The notes: generated from the sequence alone by a model not told the origin. Positions 50,859 to 62,255 are shown, counted from the stretch's first letter. The stretch is DNA of 64,000 nucleotides from Parvibaculum sp. (GCA_002694985.1 NZNS01000003.1:81340-145339), one strand, 5' to 3'. Numbers and translations are program-made.

Positions 50859-51481
50859 CAGTCCCCCCCGCCCGTCTGCGGATCACCAACCGTGGTGAGG
50901 CTTGTCAGCCCGCCTTCCGGTTCGGATGCATGACGCTCGCTCTGAGGACCGGGTTTCACTTCCCTGCCCTCACGCAGATCGTTCAGGACGCGCTCGAAGG
51001 ATGAGGCGTCCAGATCTTCAAAGAAATCTGCATTGATCTGCACCATCGGCGCGTTGACGCAAGCGCCGAGACATTCGACTTCCATCCAGGAAAACTTGCC
51101 ATCCGCGCTCACCTTGCCCTCCGGGCCGATATGCTTGCGGCAGACTTCCTTGAGATCGTCGGCACCGCGCAGCCAGCACGGCGTCGTGCCGCAAAGCTGC
51201 ACGAAGTGCTCGCCGACGGGCGACAGATTGAACATGGTGTAGAAGGTCGCGACTTCGAGCACACGGATATAGTCCATGCCCAGCATCTCCGCGACATAGC
51301 GGATCGCGGGCTCGGGCAGCCAGCCATCATGCTGTTCCTGCGCGCGCCAAAGCAGCGGAATGACGGCCGAGGCCTGCTTGCCTTCGGGGTATTTCGCAAT
51401 CTGCTTCTTTGCCCATTCGACGTTCTCCGCCGTGAAGGCGAAACTATCGGGCTGATTGGGATCGAGACGCCTGACACTCAT
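50858..51481 (-). CDS. nuoE: NADH-quinone oxidoreductase subunit E
   Basis: A 207-residue thioredoxin-like subunit with the N1a [2Fe-2S] cluster. The first Cys pair lies in [11 protein letters not shown] near 96-106 and the second in [12 protein letters not shown] near 137-148. The N-terminal helical part ([42 protein letters not shown]) is typical. A Pro/Gly-rich tail of about 35 residues is usual for alphaproteobacteria. The start overlaps the nuoD stop by 4 bases. Confidence 0.96.
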   Translation of the reverse strand: MSVRRLDPNQPDSFAFTAENVEWAKKQIAKYPEGKQASAVIPLLWRAQEQHDGWLPEPAIRYVAEMLGMDYIRVLEVATFYTMFNLSPVGEHFVQLCGTTPCWLRGADDLKEVCRKHIGPEGKVSADGKFSWMEVECLGACVNAPMVQINADFFEDLDASSFERVLNDLREGREVKPGPQSERHASEPEGGLTSLTTVGDPQTGGGD

Positions 51482-52656
51482 CGGTCCACCTCTCCGAACA
51501 CGATATCGATGGAACCGAGAATGGCGGCAACGTCCGCCAGCATGTGCCCCTTGCAGAGATGGTCCATCGCCTGAAGATGGGCATATCCCGGCGCGCGGAT
51601 CTTACATTTGTAGGGCTTGTTGCCGCCATCGGAGACAAGGAAGACGCCGAACTCGCCCTTGGGCGCTTCGACGGCCGCATAAACCTCGCCCTCGGGGACG
51701 TGATAACCTTCGGTATAGAGCTTGAAGTGATGGATGAGCGCTTCCATCGAACGCTTCATCTCGGCGCGCGACGGCGGCACGATCTTGCCATCCTCGGAAC
51801 GCACGGGACCGCCGGGCATCATCTCGATGCACTGCTTCATGATACGCAGCGACTGGCGCATCTCTTCCATGCGGATCAGGTAGCGGTCGTAACAGTCGCC
51901 GTTCTTGCCGACCGGGATGTCGAAATCGAGCTCCGAGTAAACCTCATAAGGTTGCGAGCGGCGCAGATCCCAAGCCATGCCGGACCCGCGCACCATGACA
52001 CCGGAGAAGCCCCATTCGAGCGCTTCCTGCTGGGTGACAACGCCAATATCGACATTGCGCTGCTTGAAGATGCGGTTGTTGGTGAGAAGACCTTCGAGGT
52101 CGTCCAGCACCTGAGCGCAGGGGTCGCAGAAATTGTAGATATCTTCGAGAAGCTTCGGCGGCAGATCGCGATGCACACCGCCGACGCGGAAGTAATTCGC
52201 ATGCATGCGGGCACCGGACGCACGCTCATAAAAGATCATGAGCTTTTCGCGCTCCTCGAAACCCCAGAGCGGCGGCGTCAGCGCACCGACGTCCATCGCC
52301 TGCGTCGTGACGTTCAGCATGTGGGCGAGGATACGGCCGATCTCGGAATAGAGAACGCGGATGAACTGGCCACGGCGCGGCACCTCGAGACCCAGCAGCC
52401 GCTCGGCGGCCAGCACGAAGGCGTGCTCCTGATTCATCGGCGCCACATAGTCGAGGCGGTCGAAGTAAGGCGTCGCCTGAAGATAGGTCTTGTGTTCGAT
52501 CAGCTTCTCGGTGCCACGATGGAGAAGACCGATATGCGGGTCTACACGCTCGACGACTTCGCCATCGAGCTCGAGCACGAGGCGCAGCACACCATGCGCG
52601 GCAGGGTGCTGTGGACCGAAATTCAGATGGTAGTTGCGGAGTTCCTGTTCGGCCAT
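51478..52656 (-). CDS. nuoD: NADH-quinone oxidoreductase subunit D
   Basis: A 392-residue subunit (49-kDa type) that forms the quinone site with Nuo[23 protein letters not shown] near 12-33 holds the conserved His pair, [21 protein letters not shown] near 92 and [22 protein letters not shown] near 223 are typical, and the C-terminal hydrogenase-like Cys motif is lost as in all members. The start at 52656 ([14 protein letters not shown]) was chosen over an upstream Met that adds a basic stretch. Confidence 0.97.
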   Translation of the reverse strand: MAEQELRNYHLNFGPQHPAAHGVLRLVLELDGEVVERVDPHIGLLHRGTEKLIEHKTYLQATPYFDRLDYVAPMNQEHAFVLAAERLLGLEVPRRGQFIRVLYSEIGRILAHMLNVTTQAMDVGALTPPLWGFEEREKLMIFYERASGARMHANYFRVGGVHRDLPPKLLEDIYNFCDPCAQVLDDLEGLLTNNRIFKQRNVDIGVVTQQEALEWGFSGVMVRGSGMAWDLRRSQPYEVYSELDFDIPVGKNGDCYDRYLIRMEEMRQSLRIMKQCIEMMPGGPVRSEDGKIVPPSRAEMKRSMEALIHHFKLYTEGYHVPEGEVYAAVEAPKGEFGVFLVSDGGNKPYKCKIRAPGYAHLQAMDHLCKGHMLADVAAILGSIDIVFGEVDR

Positions 52657-52660
52657 TTCC

Positions 52661-53263
52661 TCAACCCTCCGCCTTCTCATCGCCCGGGAGCAGATATTCC
52701 GCTCCTTCCCAGGGGCTCATGAAATCGAAGCTGCGGAATTCCTGCACCAGTTTCACCGGTTCGTAGACGACTCGCTTTTCGTCATCGTCGTAGCGCACTT
52801 CTACATATCCCGTCAGCGGGAAATCCTTGCGGAGCGGATAACCGTTGAAACCATAATCGGTGAGGATGCGGCGCAGGTCCGGGTGATCGGAGAAGAAAAC
52901 GCCATACATGTCGAAGGTCTCGCGCTCGTACCAGTTCGCAGCAGGGAAAACCGAGACGACGCTCGGCACCGAGGTTTCCTCATCGGTGCGGACCGTCACA
53001 CGGATGCGCTGGTTCTGATACATCGACAGCAGGTGGTAGACCACATCGAAACGCTGCGAGCGCTCCGGGTAGTCGACGCCCGTGATGTCGAGCAGCGTAG
53101 AAAAACGGCAAGCAGGATCGTCGCGCAGGAATTTCAACACCCGCGCAATTGACTGAGCCTGAGCCAGGATCGTCAATTCACCGAAGGCAACGCGAAATTC
53201 GAGCACGGAATCCTCGAGCGAGCCGAGAATGTGTTCGCCTAGTTCTGCAAGACTTTCGTCCAT
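52661..53263 (-). CDS. nuoC: NADH-quinone oxidoreductase subunit C
   Basis: A 200-residue structural subunit (30-kDa type). The family block [51 protein letters not shown] spans about 111-161. It is a separate gene, not the NuoCD fusion of E. coli. It lies 4 bases upstream of nuoD and 69 bases after nuoB. Confidence 0.97.
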   Translation of the reverse strand: MDESLAELGEHILGSLEDSVLEFRVAFGELTILAQAQSIARVLKFLRDDPACRFSTLLDITGVDYPERSQRFDVVYHLLSMYQNQRIRVTVRTDEETSVPSVVSVFPAANWYERETFDMYGVFFSDHPDLRRILTDYGFNGYPLRKDFPLTGYVEVRYDDDEKRVVYEPVKLVQEFRSFDFMSPWEGAEYLLPGDEKAEG

Positions 53264-53332
53264 AGATACGGTCTCGAAGTTCGTTTGGGGCGTGCGGAAC
53301 CCTGAGGAAACCGCCCATCCCTGTCGTCGAAA

Positions 53333-53908
53333 TCAGCGGTCGAGCGTTCCCGTCCGGCGGATTTTCTTCTGAAGCGCGAGGATGCCGTAGAGGAGTGCCT
53401 CGGCTGTGGGGGGGCATCCGGGCACATAGACATCGACCGGAACGATCCGGTCGCAGCCGCGCACCACGGAATAAGAATAGTGGTAGTAGCCACCGCCATT
53501 CGCACATGACCCCATCGAGATCACGTAGCGCGGTTCTGGCATCTGGTCATAAACCTTGCGAAGCGCCGGCGCCATCTTGTTCGTCAGCGTACCCGCAACG
53601 ATCATCACGTCGGACTGGCGCGGGCTGGCACGAGGCGCAACACCAAAACGCTCTGCGTCGTAGCGCGGCATCGAGGTCTGCATCATCTCGACGGCGCAAC
53701 AGGCGAGACCGAAGGTCATCCACATGAGCGAGCCGGTGCGCGACCAGTTGATGAGATCATCGACGGTCGTCAGCACGAAGCCCTTGTCGGCAAGCGCATC
53801 GGACGCCTGACGGAAGAAGGCATCATCCTGCCACGCAGGTATGGAGACTTCCGGATCGACCACGCCGGGCGTGTTGGAAATCACCTTGTCGGGGTTCGTC
53901 ACTCCCAT
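53333..53908 (-). CDS. nuoB: NADH-quinone oxidoreductase subunit B
   Basis: A 191-residue subunit carrying the N2 [4Fe-4S] cluster, the electron donor to quinone. The ligands are visible in [12 protein letters not shown] near 65, [46 protein letters not shown] near 130-175. The start at 53908 (MGVTNPDKV) overlaps the nuoA end by 10 bases; an in-frame GTG 7 codons upstream is possible. Confidence 0.97.
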   Translation of the reverse strand: MGVTNPDKVISNTPGVVDPEVSIPAWQDDAFFRQASDALADKGFVLTTVDDLINWSRTGSLMWMTFGLACCAVEMMQTSMPRYDAERFGVAPRASPRQSDVMIVAGTLTNKMAPALRKVYDQMPEPRYVISMGSCANGGGYYHYSYSVVRGCDRIVPVDVYVPGCPPTAEALLYGILALQKKIRRTGTLDR

Positions 53909-54264
53909 TCCAGAGCACCCTTCCGCCACTCATAAGTAAAACCGATCGTCAGCACACCAAGGAAGACGATCATCGACCAGAAACCGAAGACACCGATGTC
54001 GCCCAGTGCCACGGCCCAGGGAAACAGGAAGGCGACCTCAAGGTCGAAGATGATGAAAAGAATCGCGACGAGATAATACTTCACGTCGAACTTCATGCGC
54101 GCGTCCTCGAAGGCATCGAAGCCGCATTCGTAAGCGGCGAGCTTTTCCGGATCGGGTTTGCTCGGCGCAACGACGAAAGGCGCAATCAGGAGAGCAAGAC
54201 CCACAATGAGAGACAGGCCCATGAAGATCAAAATGGGCAGGTACTCAAGCAGCAGGTCTTCCAT
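53899..54264 (-). CDS. nuoA: NADH-quinone oxidoreductase subunit A
   Basis: A 121-residue three-span membrane subunit of complex [26 protein letters not shown] is the first span; the loop [44 protein letters not shown] near 43-86 has the conserved Cys and acidic residues of the ND3 family. It opens the operon. Upstream a CCGGAG-AAAA-CTCCGG hairpin (54286-54301) lies in the probable leader. Confidence 0.97.
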   Translation of the reverse strand: MEDLLLEYLPILIFMGLSLIVGLALLIAPFVVAPSKPDPEKLAAYECGFDAFEDARMKFDVKYYLVAILFIIFDLEVAFLFPWAVALGDIGVFGFWSMIVFLGVLTIGFTYEWRKGALEWE

Positions 54265-54559
54265 CGAATTGTCCTCACAAGGTACCGGAGAAAACTCCGG
54301 CCGGGACTGCCTCCCCTTCGCATCCTGGATGCGAGGCGGGTTAAAAAAACACCCGCAAGCGGCCTCCCAATTCGACGCGCACTATAAACCTCGCATCTGC
54401 AAAATCAAAGGCCAGCGCCCGCGTCGCCAAGGCAAAAGCTGTTGATTTTCCGGCCTTTGCGAACCGTTCCGAACAATACATGCTGCGTTTTGTGCGATGC
54501 ATGCAAAGTGCAGCGAAGCGGAGTCGCAAGGGGCATCGAAGCCGGCGTTCTGGAGAAAA

Positions 54560-54636
<77 letters not shown>

Positions 54637-54670
54637 TTGCCGACGGCGAAGCCGCCCGAGAGGTGGGCGT

Positions 54671-54699
54671 CTCGTAAGCCAAGGCCTCCGCCCTGTCAA
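54671..54699 (-). promoter_or_regulatory. Candidate tRNA-Asp promoter
   Basis: On the minus strand TTGACA (54699-54694) and TACGAG (54676-54671) are 17 bases apart, about 35 bases upstream of the tRNA-Asp 5' end. Confidence 0.6.
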
Positions 54700-54775
54700 G
54701 GCAGGTTTCCGCGGTTCCTGCATTTGTTCGATTTCGGCAACGAGCCGGATCACGTCCTGCCGGGCAGACAAGGAC

Positions 54776-54851
54776 TGGTGGGCGGTGACGGGCTCGAACC
54801 GCCGACCCTCTCGGTGTAAACGAGATGCTCTACCAACTGAGCTAACCGCCC
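54776..54851 (-). tRNA. tRNA-Val (anticodon TAC)
   Basis: A 76-base tRNA with encoded CCA. GGGCGGT pairs with ACCGCCC; the anticodon loop TTTACAC contains TAC; D- and T-arms are normal. It lies upstream of tRNA-Asp in the same direction. Confidence 0.97.
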
Positions 54852-55023
54852 GCACACAAAGCCCTGCACACAAAGCCTTGTGTATGTGCGCGAAACTCCT
54901 ATCGGATGCCCCAGCCGATTGCAATCGCAAGCAGCAGATGGCCCGACCGGACCATTGCAATCCCGCCCCAAAACCACGACCTTGAACGCAGCCGTTCACA
55001 GCCACGACAGACGGACCTCCGCT

Positions 55024-56334
55024 TTGCCCCTTACAATTGCGCCCGTCTTTTCGCTGCTGCTGGCGACAGCGATTCTGCTCGTCGGCAACGGAATGCTCGG
55101 CACCCTCATACCGATTCGCGCCGGTCTCGATGGCTTCGCGACGACAACTATCGGCATCATCGGCAGTGTCTACTTCGCCGGATTTCTCATTGGCTGCCTC
55201 GCCACGCCGCATGTCGTGCGTCGGGCCGGGCACATCAGAAGCTTCGCCACCTTTTGCGGTCTCGCCTCCGCCGCGCCGCTGATCCATGCGCTATCGGCAG
55301 ACCCCATCGTCTGGTCGCTCATGCGAGTGCTGACGGGGTTCTGCTTCGCCGGGCTCTACATGGTCATTGAAAGCTGGCTCAACGAGCAATCGACGAACGA
55401 GACACGCGGACGGCTCTTCTCGGCCTATCTGATGGTGAACCTTTCGGCGCTCACCGTTGGCCAGTTGCTGCTCAACGCAGCCGATCCGACTGCCTTCGTT
55501 CTCTTCGCCATTGTCTCGATTCTCACTTCGCTTGCGCTCGTGCCCGTCGCTATGACGACCTCTGTGCAACCCATGCCTATCCAGAGCACCCGGATCGACA
55601 TATGGGCGCTCTACGCACTGTCTCCCGTGGGCCTTGCTGGTTCGTTCGTGGTGGGGCTTGCCAATGCGCCCTTCTGGACGCTCGCCCCGCTCTATGCAAG
55701 CGAGAGCGGGCTCGATACAGCCGGCATCTCGATCTTCATGGCTGCGGCCATCATCGGCGGCGCCATCGCCCAGTGGCCAATCGGGCGTATTTCGGACCGT
55801 ATGGACCGGCGCCGCGTGATCGTCGTTCTCAGCCTCGGCGCAGCACTCGGGGAAGCGGCGCTGGCAGCTGCCGGCATGAGCGGCAACATGCTTGCCGTCA
55901 TGGCAGCCGGTTTCCTGTTCGGGGTTTTCGGGCTCACGCTTTATTCTGTGGTCGTTGCCCATATGAACGACCACGGACAGAGCGAAAGCTTCGTTGCCAT
56001 ATCGGGTGGTATGCTCATCGTCTTCTCGGTGGGTTCGATTATTGGCCCGACGGCTGCCTCCATCGGCGTGTCGACCTTCGGCATGGCGTCGATCTTCGTG
56101 GCGACGGCAGCGGTCCATATCGGTTTTGCCGGGTTCACACTCTACCGGATCGCATTCACACCCGCCCTCACGGGAGAGCAACGGGCCGACTTCGTTGCCG
56201 TGCCTTTTCCCCAAGTGCAGCCTCTGCCGAGCGAACTCGACCCGCGTGCGTCGGAGGACGAAATCCCTGCGGAGGAGAACGCCGAAGAGCCCCGCAACGA
56301 GCAGAGCAACGGGCCGGCGGAAACAACGCTCTAA
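55024..56334 (+). CDS. MFS transporter, YcaD-like
   Basis: A major-facilitator protein of about 436 residues with 12 predicted spans. The first span (LLLATAILLVGNGMLGTLIPIRAGLDGF) and the loop after it (TTIGIIGSVYFAGFLIGCLATPHVVRRAGHIR) match the YcaD subgroup of small-molecule MFS carriers; WPIGRISDRMDRRRVIVVLS near 255 is the repeated loop motif between spans 8 and 9. The substrate is unknown. The C-terminal 50 residues are acidic and polar. The start is uncertain: no ATG precedes span 1; TTG at 55024 or 54982, or GTG further up, are possible. It is divergent from the tRNA genes. Confidence 0.85.
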   Translation: MPLTIAPVFSLLLATAILLVGNGMLGTLIPIRAGLDGFATTTIGIIGSVYFAGFLIGCLATPHVVRRAGHIRSFATFCGLASAAPLIHALSADPIVWSLMRVLTGFCFAGLYMVIESWLNEQSTNETRGRLFSAYLMVNLSALTVGQLLLNAADPTAFVLFAIVSILTSLALVPVAMTTSVQPMPIQSTRIDIWALYALSPVGLAGSFVVGLANAPFWTLAPLYASESGLDTAGISIFMAAAIIGGAIAQWPIGRISDRMDRRRVIVVLSLGAALGEAALAAAGMSGNMLAVMAAGFLFGVFGLTLYSVVVAHMNDHGQSESFVAISGGMLIVFSVGSIIGPTAASIGVSTFGMASIFVATAAVHIGFAGFTLYRIAFTPALTGEQRADFVAVPFPQVQPLPSELDPRASEDEIPAEENAEEPRNEQSNGPAETTL

Positions 56335-56372
56335 AAACAAAAGACCGGCGCGCCCTCACCGGGCGGCCGGCC
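56333..56372 (-). terminator. hup terminator
   Basis: On the minus strand GGCCGGCCGCCC and GGGCGCGCCGGTC pair with small mismatches around GGTGA, followed by TTTTGTTTTT. It lies between the convergent hup and MFS genes. Confidence 0.75.
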
Positions 56373-56397
56373 CTTTGAAAATCAACTTATCGAAGGA

Positions 56398-56673
56398 TCA
56401 GCTGTTCACGGCATCCTTGAGCCCCTTGCCGGCCTTGAATTTCGGCTGCTTCGACGCAGGGATCTGGATGGTTTCGCCGGTACGCGGGTTGCGGCCCTCG
56501 GTGGCCGCGCGGTTCGACACATTGAAGGTGCCGAAACCGACGAGCCGGACCTCTTCGCCCTTTTTCAACGAGTCCGTGATGATGTCGAATACATAGTCGA
56601 CGGCTTTCGTGGTGTCGGCTTTGGACAGACCACTCCGTTCCGCCACTTCTGCAATCAGATCGTTCTTATTCAC
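56398..56673 (-). CDS. hup: DNA-binding protein HU
   Basis: A 91-residue nucleoid protein of the HU family, a dimer that bends [52 protein letters not shown] is the helical body and first strands; [29 protein letters not shown] is the DNA-binding arm and end. The start is GTG at 56673: a GGAGGGG site lies just before it and the residues match the family, whereas the ATG 5 codons upstream has no ribosome site. It follows lon, as in many proteobacteria. Confidence 0.96.
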   Translation of the reverse strand: MNKNDLIAEVAERSGLSKADTTKAVDYVFDIITDSLKKGEEVRLVGFGTFNVSNRAATEGRNPRTGETIQIPASKQPKFKAGKGLKDAVNS

Positions 56674-56728
56674 GTGAGGCCCCTCCACATGCGATGGCGG
56701 GAATCTGAGGATTCCCCTGAGACTCGAG

Positions 56729-56758
56729 AGTCTACCCGTCGGTGAAGAAGGGGGTCAA
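56729..56758 (-). promoter_or_regulatory. Candidate hup promoter
   Basis: On the minus strand TTGACC (56758-56753) and TAGACT (56734-56729) are 18 bases apart. A palindrome AGACT-CGAG-AGTCT lies at the -10 end (56720-56733), which could be an operator. Confidence 0.5.
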
Positions 56759-56800
56759 AGTAAAATCGCAGGATTTCTGCGGAAAATCCATGTTTTCGTT

Positions 56801-56830
56801 AACAAAAAACGGGAGCCCGCCGGCTCCCGT
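56801..56830 (-). terminator. lon terminator
   Basis: ACGGGAGCC (56809-56817) and GGCTCCCGT (56822-56830) form a perfect 9-bp stem with a 4-base loop, followed on the minus strand by a T-run. It lies 38 bases after the lon stop. Confidence 0.9.
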
Positions 56831-56868
56831 TTTCGTCACATTCGTCTTTATGGACGTATTTCAGACTC

Positions 56869-59322
56869 TTAGTGGGCCATAACCTGCTCAGGCGTATCAC
56901 CGGAGGCGCGCTTGCCCGCCTGCTCGGCGAGCCAGGCTTCCTCGTCCCATTCGATCGGCTCCGGCATGCGCGTCAGCGCATTCTTGAGCACTTCGTCGAT
57001 GGTATTCACCGGCACGATCTCCAGAGCGTTCTTCACGTTGTCCGGAATATCGGCCAGATCCTTGGCATTATCCTGCGGGATCAGCACCTTCTTGATGCCG
57101 CCACGCAGCGCCGCGAGGAGCTTTTCCTTCAGGCCGCCAATGGGCAGAACCCGGCCACGCAGCGTCATCTCGCCCGTCATCGCCACGTCTTTGCGGACGG
57201 GAATGCCCGTCATCACCGAGACGATGGCAACCGTCATGGCGGTGCCGGCCGAAGGGCCATCCTTGGGGGTCGCCCCTTCGGGCACATGGACGTGAATGTC
57301 CCTGCGGTCGAAGAGCGGCGGCTCGATGCCGAAGCGGGTCGCACGGGAGCGGACGTAGGAATTCGCTGCCGAAATCGACTCCTTCATAACATCGCGCAGA
57401 TTGCCCGTGACCGTCATGCGGCCCTTGCCGGGCATCATGACGCCTTCGATAGTCAGCAATTCGCCGCCGACTTCCGTCCAGGCAAGACCCGTCACGATGC
57501 CGACCTGATCCTCGCCCTCGGCCTCGCCGTAGCGATATTTCGGGACACCGGCATAGTCTTCGATGTTCTCGATGGTGAGCGCGATCGATTTCTTGCCCGG
57601 CGTGGTGAGGATTTCCTTCACCGCCTTACGGGCAAGATTGTTCAATTCGCGCTCAAGGTTACGAACACCGGCCTCGCGCGTGTAAACGCGGATCAGCTGA
57701 CGCAGCGCCTCGTCGTCGATGGACCACTCACCCTTCTTCAGACCGTGAGATTCGAGCGCCTTCTGGATCAGATGGCGGCGCGCAATCTCGACCTTCTCAT
57801 CCTCGGTGTAGCCGGCGATGCGGATGATCTCCATCCGGTCCATCAGCGGCTCGGGGATGTTGAGCGTATTCGCCGTGGTCACGAACATGACGTCGGAGAG
57901 GTCATAGTCGACCTCCAGATAGTGGTCGGCGAAAGCGTTGTTCTGCTCCGGGTCCAGCACCTCGAGAAGTGCCGAAGAGGGATCGCCACGGAAGTCCGCC
58001 CCCATCTTGTCGATCTCGTCGAGCAGGAAGAGCGGGTTCGTGTGCTTCACCTTCTTCATCGACTGGATGACCTTGCCGGGCATCGAGCCGATATAGGTGC
58101 GGCGATGACCGCGGATCTCGGCTTCGTCACGCACACCGCCAAGCGACATGCGAACGAAGTCGCGACCGGTCGCACGCGCGATCGACTTGCCGAGCGAGGT
58201 CTTGCCGACGCCCGGCGGACCGACGAGGCAAAGGATCGGGCCCTTGAGCTTGTTGGACCGGCTCTGCACCGCGAGATATTCGAGGATGCGTTCCTTGACC
58301 TTGTCGAGGCCGTAATGCTCCTTGTCGAGAATTTCCTGCGCGGCGAGAATGTCTTTCTTCACGCGGCTTTTCTTTTTCCACGGCACGGAGAGCAGCCAGT
58401 CGAGATAGTTGCGCACGACGGTCGCTTCGGCGGACATGGGGCTCATCTGCTTGAGCTTCTTCAGCTCGGCGATGGCCTTTTCATTCGCTTCCTTCGAAAG
58501 CTTGGTCTTCTGGATGCGCTCTTCGAGCTCGCGCATCTCGTCCTTGCCCTCGTCGCCGTCGCCAAGCTCCTTCTGAATGGCCTTGAGCTGCTCGTTCAGG
58601 TAGTACTCGCGCTGCGTCTTCTCCATCTGGCGCTTCACGCGCGAGCGGATACGCTTCTCCACCTGAAGAACGCTGATCTCGCCTTCCATCAGCGAGTAGA
58701 CCCGTTCCAGCCGTTCGGTAACCGACGGCATTTCGAGAAGCTCCTGCTTCTCGGGGATCTTGATATTGATATGGCTTGCAATGGTGTCGGCGAGCTTCGC
58801 GGCATCTTCGATCTGGCCGATTGAGCCCAACACTTCCGGCGGCACCTTCTTGTTGAGCTTCACATAGCCTTCGAACTGCGAAACCACGGAACGCGACAGT
58901 CCTTCAAGCTGTTCGCCGTCATCGTCGGTTTCGGCGACGAGATCGACCTCGGCTTCAAAGAATTCGTCATTCGGCGTGAATTTCTTCACGCGCGCACGGC
59001 GCACACCTTCCACCAGCACCTTTACGGTGTTGTCGGGCAGCTTCAGAAGCTGGAGGACGGTACCAACCGTGCCGACCTCGTAAATTTCATCTGCAGACGG
59101 ATTATCATCCGCTGCGTTCTTTTGCGCGACGAGCAAAATCTGCTTGTCGTCCTGCATCACGTTTTCGAGCGCCCGCACGGATTTTTCGCGGCCGACAAAG
59201 AGCGGCACAATCATGTGCGGAAAAACCACGATGTCACGCAAAGGCAGGACGGGAAGGACGAGCGTCTCTTCCGTGCCTTCGCCACCGGCTGGAGGCTTAT
59301 TGCTCTGTTCGTTGTCAGTCAT
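56869..59322 (-). CDS. lon: ATP-dependent protease Lon
   Basis: An 817-residue AAA+ serine protease that degrades misfolded and regulatory proteins. The N-terminal substrate-binding domain starts at [26 protein letters not shown] near 23-48. The ATPase has Walker [16 protein letters not shown] near 362 and Walker [14 protein letters not shown] near 425. The protease domain has the catalytic Ser in [11 protein letters not shown] near 690 and the Lys in [12 protein letters not shown] near 733. Length matches the family. It is followed by hup and preceded by clpX. Confidence 0.97.
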   Translation of the reverse strand: MTDNEQSNKPPAGGEGTEETLVLPVLPLRDIVVFPHMIVPLFVGREKSVRALENVMQDDKQILLVAQKNAADDNPSADEIYEVGTVGTVLQLLKLPDNTVKVLVEGVRRARVKKFTPNDEFFEAEVDLVAETDDDGEQLEGLSRSVVSQFEGYVKLNKKVPPEVLGSIGQIEDAAKLADTIASHINIKIPEKQELLEMPSVTERLERVYSLMEGEISVLQVEKRIRSRVKRQMEKTQREYYLNEQLKAIQKELGDGDEGKDEMRELEERIQKTKLSKEANEKAIAELKKLKQMSPMSAEATVVRNYLDWLLSVPWKKKSRVKKDILAAQEILDKEHYGLDKVKERILEYLAVQSRSNKLKGPILCLVGPPGVGKTSLGKSIARATGRDFVRMSLGGVRDEAEIRGHRRTYIGSMPGKVIQSMKKVKHTNPLFLLDEIDKMGADFRGDPSSALLEVLDPEQNNAFADHYLEVDYDLSDVMFVTTANTLNIPEPLMDRMEIIRIAGYTEDEKVEIARRHLIQKALESHGLKKGEWSIDDEALRQLIRVYTREAGVRNLERELNNLARKAVKEILTTPGKKSIALTIENIEDYAGVPKYRYGEAEGEDQVGIVTGLAWTEVGGELLTIEGVMMPGKGRMTVTGNLRDVMKESISAANSYVRSRATRFGIEPPLFDRRDIHVHVPEGATPKDGPSAGTAMTVAIVSVMTGIPVRKDVAMTGEMTLRGRVLPIGGLKEKLLAALRGGIKKVLIPQDNAKDLADIPDNVKNALEIVPVNTIDEVLKNALTRMPEPIEWDEEAWLAEQAGKRASGDTPEQVMAH

Positions 59323-59533
59323 GGTCGAAACCTGCCTTACTAAAATCTGCCGCCCGCAGCGAAAACCTCAGCCTAACATCCGATTCTGAATGAATGCTCT
59401 GCCGATCGTCCACCAGAATAGCGGGATTCGGGTATACCGCGCCTCTTTCGGAACGGCGTTGGACGAGAAGGCTGCCGGGCTACCTTGCGGAACCCGGCTC
59501 GTGGCTTGGGCGAGCCTACTGGTTAAGATGAAA

Positions 59534-59565
59534 ATGGCCCCGAAAGCGCATGCTTTCAAGGCCAT
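59534..59565 (-). terminator. clpX terminator
   Basis: On the minus strand ATGGCC-TTGAAAG and CTTTCGG-GGCCAT pair in a long imperfect stem, followed by TTTTCATCTT. It lies 43 bases after the clpX stop. Confidence 0.65.
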
Positions 59566-59607
59566 CGTCAAATTTCGAAGAAACCCGTTTTCAGGGGGGT
59601 TTCGATG

Positions 59608-60873
59608 TCAAGCACCCGTACCGATGTCATCCTGACGCTCGGCGTAGATGTAAAGCGGCCGTGCCTTGCCCTCGACCACTTCAGCACTGATGACGACTTC
59701 CTCGACGCCTTCGAGCGTTGGCAGATCGAACATCGTATCGAGCAGGATCGATTCAAGGATCGAACGAAGGCCACGGGCACCTGTCTTGCGCTCGATTGCC
59801 TTGCGCGAGATCGAGCGCAACGCTTCATCGGAGAAGGTAAGCTTCACATTCTCCATCTCGAACAGGCGCTCATACTGCTTTACCAGCGCGTTCTTGGGCT
59901 GCGTGAGGATGGTGACAAGCGCCTCCTCGTCGAGATCTTCAAGCGTCGCCAAAACCGGCATACGACCGACAAATTCCGGAATAAGGCCGAATTTCAGAAG
60001 ATCTTCCGGTTCGAGATCCATGAGAAGCTCACCGGTCTTGCGATCCTCGGTCGTCTGGACCTGGGCGCTGAAGCCCATGCCGGCCCCCTTGCCGCGCTGC
60101 CCGATAATCTTTTCGAGCCCCGCAAAGGCACCACCACAGATGAACAGGATGTTCGTCGTATCGACCTGGAGGAACTCCTGCTGCGGGTGCTTGCGGCCAC
60201 CTTGCGGCGGAACGCTGGCAACCGTGCCTTCCATGATTTTCAGCAGTGCCTGCTGGACACCTTCGCCCGATACGTCACGCGTAATCGACGGGTTGTCCGA
60301 CTTGCGGCTGATCTTGTCGACCTCGTCGATATAGACGATGCCGCGCTGCGCGCGCTCGACATTGTAGTCGGCGGACTGAAGCAGCTTCAGGATGATGTTT
60401 TCCACGTCCTCGCCAACATAACCGGCTTCGGTGAGCGTGGTCGCATCCGCCATGGTGAAAGGCACGTCGAGGATGCGGGCAAGCGTCTGCGCAAGCAGCG
60501 TCTTGCCGCAACCGGTCGGACCGATCAGCAGAATGTTCGACTTCGCAAGTTCGACGTCGTTGTTCTTGGCGGCGTGGTTGAGACGTTTGTAATGGTTGTG
60601 GACCGCAACCGAGAGCACACGCTTGGCGTGCTGCTGACCAATCACGTAGTCGTCCAGCACCCCGCAGATTTCCTGCGGCGAGGGAACCCCGTCACGCGAC
60701 TTCACCAGCGAAGACTTGTTCTCCTCGCGAATGATATCCATGCAGAGTTCGACGCATTCGTCGCAGATAAAGACGGTCGGTCCCGCGATCAGCTTCCTGA
60801 CTTCATGCTGGCTCTTGCCGCAGAAAGAACAGTAGAGCGTGTTCTTGGAGTCGCCGCCGCTCACCTTGCTCAT
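59608..60873 (-). CDS. clpX: ATP-dependent Clp protease ATP-binding subunit ClpX
   Basis: A 421-residue AAA+ unfoldase that feeds substrates to ClpP. The N-terminal zinc domain has [18 protein letters not shown] and CDECVELC (17-45). Walker A is [15 protein letters not shown] near 120, the pore loop GYVGEDVEN near 150, Walker [12 protein letters not shown] near 182, and the ClpP-binding loop with an IGF-type tripeptide is close to [10 protein letters not shown] near 265. In alphaproteobacteria ClpXP degrades the cell-cycle regulator CtrA; that role here is inference. clpP lies 308 bases upstream. Confidence 0.97.
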   Translation of the reverse strand: MSKVSGGDSKNTLYCSFCGKSQHEVRKLIAGPTVFICDECVELCMDIIREENKSSLVKSRDGVPSPQEICGVLDDYVIGQQHAKRVLSVAVHNHYKRLNHAAKNNDVELAKSNILLIGPTGCGKTLLAQTLARILDVPFTMADATTLTEAGYVGEDVENIILKLLQSADYNVERAQRGIVYIDEVDKISRKSDNPSITRDVSGEGVQQALLKIMEGTVASVPPQGGRKHPQQEFLQVDTTNILFICGGAFAGLEKIIGQRGKGAGMGFSAQVQTTEDRKTGELLMDLEPEDLLKFGLIPEFVGRMPVLATLEDLDEEALVTILTQPKNALVKQYERLFEMENVKLTFSDEALRSISRKAIERKTGARGLRSILESILLDTMFDLPTLEGVEEVVISAEVVEGKARPLYIYAERQDDIGTGA

Positions 60874-61181
60874 AAAAACTCCTTAGTAACGTGCAGGCCT
60901 TAACTGACGCATCCAGCCCTTGCACCAAACGTGCCTGCCTTGCGGCGACCGATCAAGGCACCTGTTTTCATACGCCCGAAAGGCCCAAACGGATGACTCG
61001 GCAAGTCGCCTTAACTCCATACGAGCATGTTATTCGGCGAGGGATCAACATTTCATTACCCCTCCACGACGACGGAAAACGACGGAAAATGTCCTTTTCA
61101 TAACCTTGCCAGCCCGCCTCTTAGGCACATGACGCCTATTATCGGGGCAGCCGAGCCGAATAGCTGCAAAGTGGCACTAAA
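60874..61181. other. clpP-clpX intergenic stretch
   Basis: No gene seen in these 308 bases. On the minus strand it contains a tandem TTTTCCGTCG (twice within 61067-61090) and ends in TAAGGAG, the clpX ribosome site. clpX therefore probably has its own promoter, but none stands out. Confidence 0.4.
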
Positions 61182-61820
61182 TCAGCCCTTTGCGGCGGCA
61201 TCGCCTGCAGAAGCCGAACGCTCGACACCAACATGATCGATAATGCCGAATTCCTTCGCGCGTTCAGGGCTCATGAAGTTGTCGCGCTCAAGCGCGTCTT
61301 CCACATCCTTCAGGCTCTGGCCGGTGTGTTTCACATAGATATTGTTCAGGCGTTCGCGAATCGCAATCGTCTCGCGCGCGTGAATTTCGATATCCGTCGC
61401 CTGGCCCTGAAAGCCGCCGGAAGGCTGGTGGACCATGATACGCGCATTCGGGAGCGCATGGCGCATGCCCTTTTCGCCCGCAGCCAGAAGAAGCGAGCCC
61501 ATCGAGGCCGCCTGCCCCATGCAAACCGTCGAAACGGGCGGACGGATATGCTGCATGGTGTCGTAAATTGCCAGTCCCGATGTCACCACGCCGCCCGGCG
61601 AGTTGATGTACATCGAGATTTCCTTCTTCGGGTTTTCCGCCTCGAGAAAGAGAAGCTGTGCTGTCACCAGCATCGCCATGCTGTCCTCGACGGGCCCCGC
61701 GACGAAGATGATGTGCTCCTTCAGCAGACGCGAGAAAATATCGTAGGCGCGCTCGCCACGGTTGGTCTGCTCGACCACCATCGGCACGAGGTTCATGTAG
61801 GTTTCGACGGGGTCTTTCAT
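61182..61820 (-). CDS. clpP: ATP-dependent Clp protease proteolytic subunit ClpP
   Basis: A 212-residue serine peptidase that forms the double-ring chamber for ClpX or ClpA. The catalytic Ser is in [16 protein letters not shown] near 103, the His in [16 protein letters not shown] near 128, and the Asp in the [24 protein letters not shown] segment near 177. The start region [28 protein letters not shown] is normal. The last 15 residues are a short polar tail. Confidence 0.97.
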   Translation of the reverse strand: MKDPVETYMNLVPMVVEQTNRGERAYDIFSRLLKEHIIFVAGPVEDSMAMLVTAQLLFLEAENPKKEISMYINSPGGVVTSGLAIYDTMQHIRPPVSTVCMGQAASMGSLLLAAGEKGMRHALPNARIMVHQPSGGFQGQATDIEIHARETIAIRERLNNIYVKHTGQSLKDVEDALERDNFMSPERAKEFGIIDHVGVERSASAGDAAAKG

Positions 61821-62044
61821 TGTCTCTCCTGAGCATCGGCCGATTTATGCGCCTGTTTAACAGGAAGCGCCGTCACCCGGCAAAGGGCACAAGCGTCGCA
61901 TTCCCATGCAAACGCATGAAACTGGACATCAGATGTATTTAGGCCGATTCGGTAAATGGATGGTTCAGAACACTAGCGCAAGAAATATAGGGACTGGAAT
62001 GGCAGATTTCGCCCCCACCCCGCGCCGGGTCTTTTGTCGCAGCG

Positions 62045-62194
62045 TCAGACAGCCTGCCTGACCTTTATAAATACCGGCACCGCTACCGTGTCGCCCGGGC
62101 CAATCATGCCCATTGCGCCCGCCAGAGCGCCCGAAACAAGCTCACGGACGAGAAAACGCGCTGGCTCCACCCAACGCGGCGCGTTTTCGTACAC
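62045..62194 (-). CDS. Possible small protein of 49 residues, unknown
   Basis: I do not recognise it. A GTG start at 62194 follows GGGAAGGG at a fair distance. The sequence YENAPRWVEPARFLVREL and SGALAGAMGMIGPGDTVAV reads like a folded protein, with a Pro-Trp start, an amphipathic helix and a glycine-rich strand, unlike the Arg/Ser-rich frames typical of chance in this genome. It lies 61 bases downstream of the decarboxylase gene on the same strand. It could also be the remnant of a longer gene. Confidence 0.4.
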   Translation of the reverse strand: MYENAPRWVEPARFLVRELVSGALAGAMGMIGPGDTVAVPVFIKVRQAV

Positions 62195-62255
62195 GCAGCC
62201 CTTCCCGGCTCTCTCCGTCGTTCTGCCCGTGTGAGTGTGCTTTAAGCGGGTAGCC

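Noticed and set aside
61067..61090. Tandem TTTTCCGTCG as a possible CRISPR or iteron start
   Set aside because: Only two units of 10 bases without spacers; nothing else array-like nearby.
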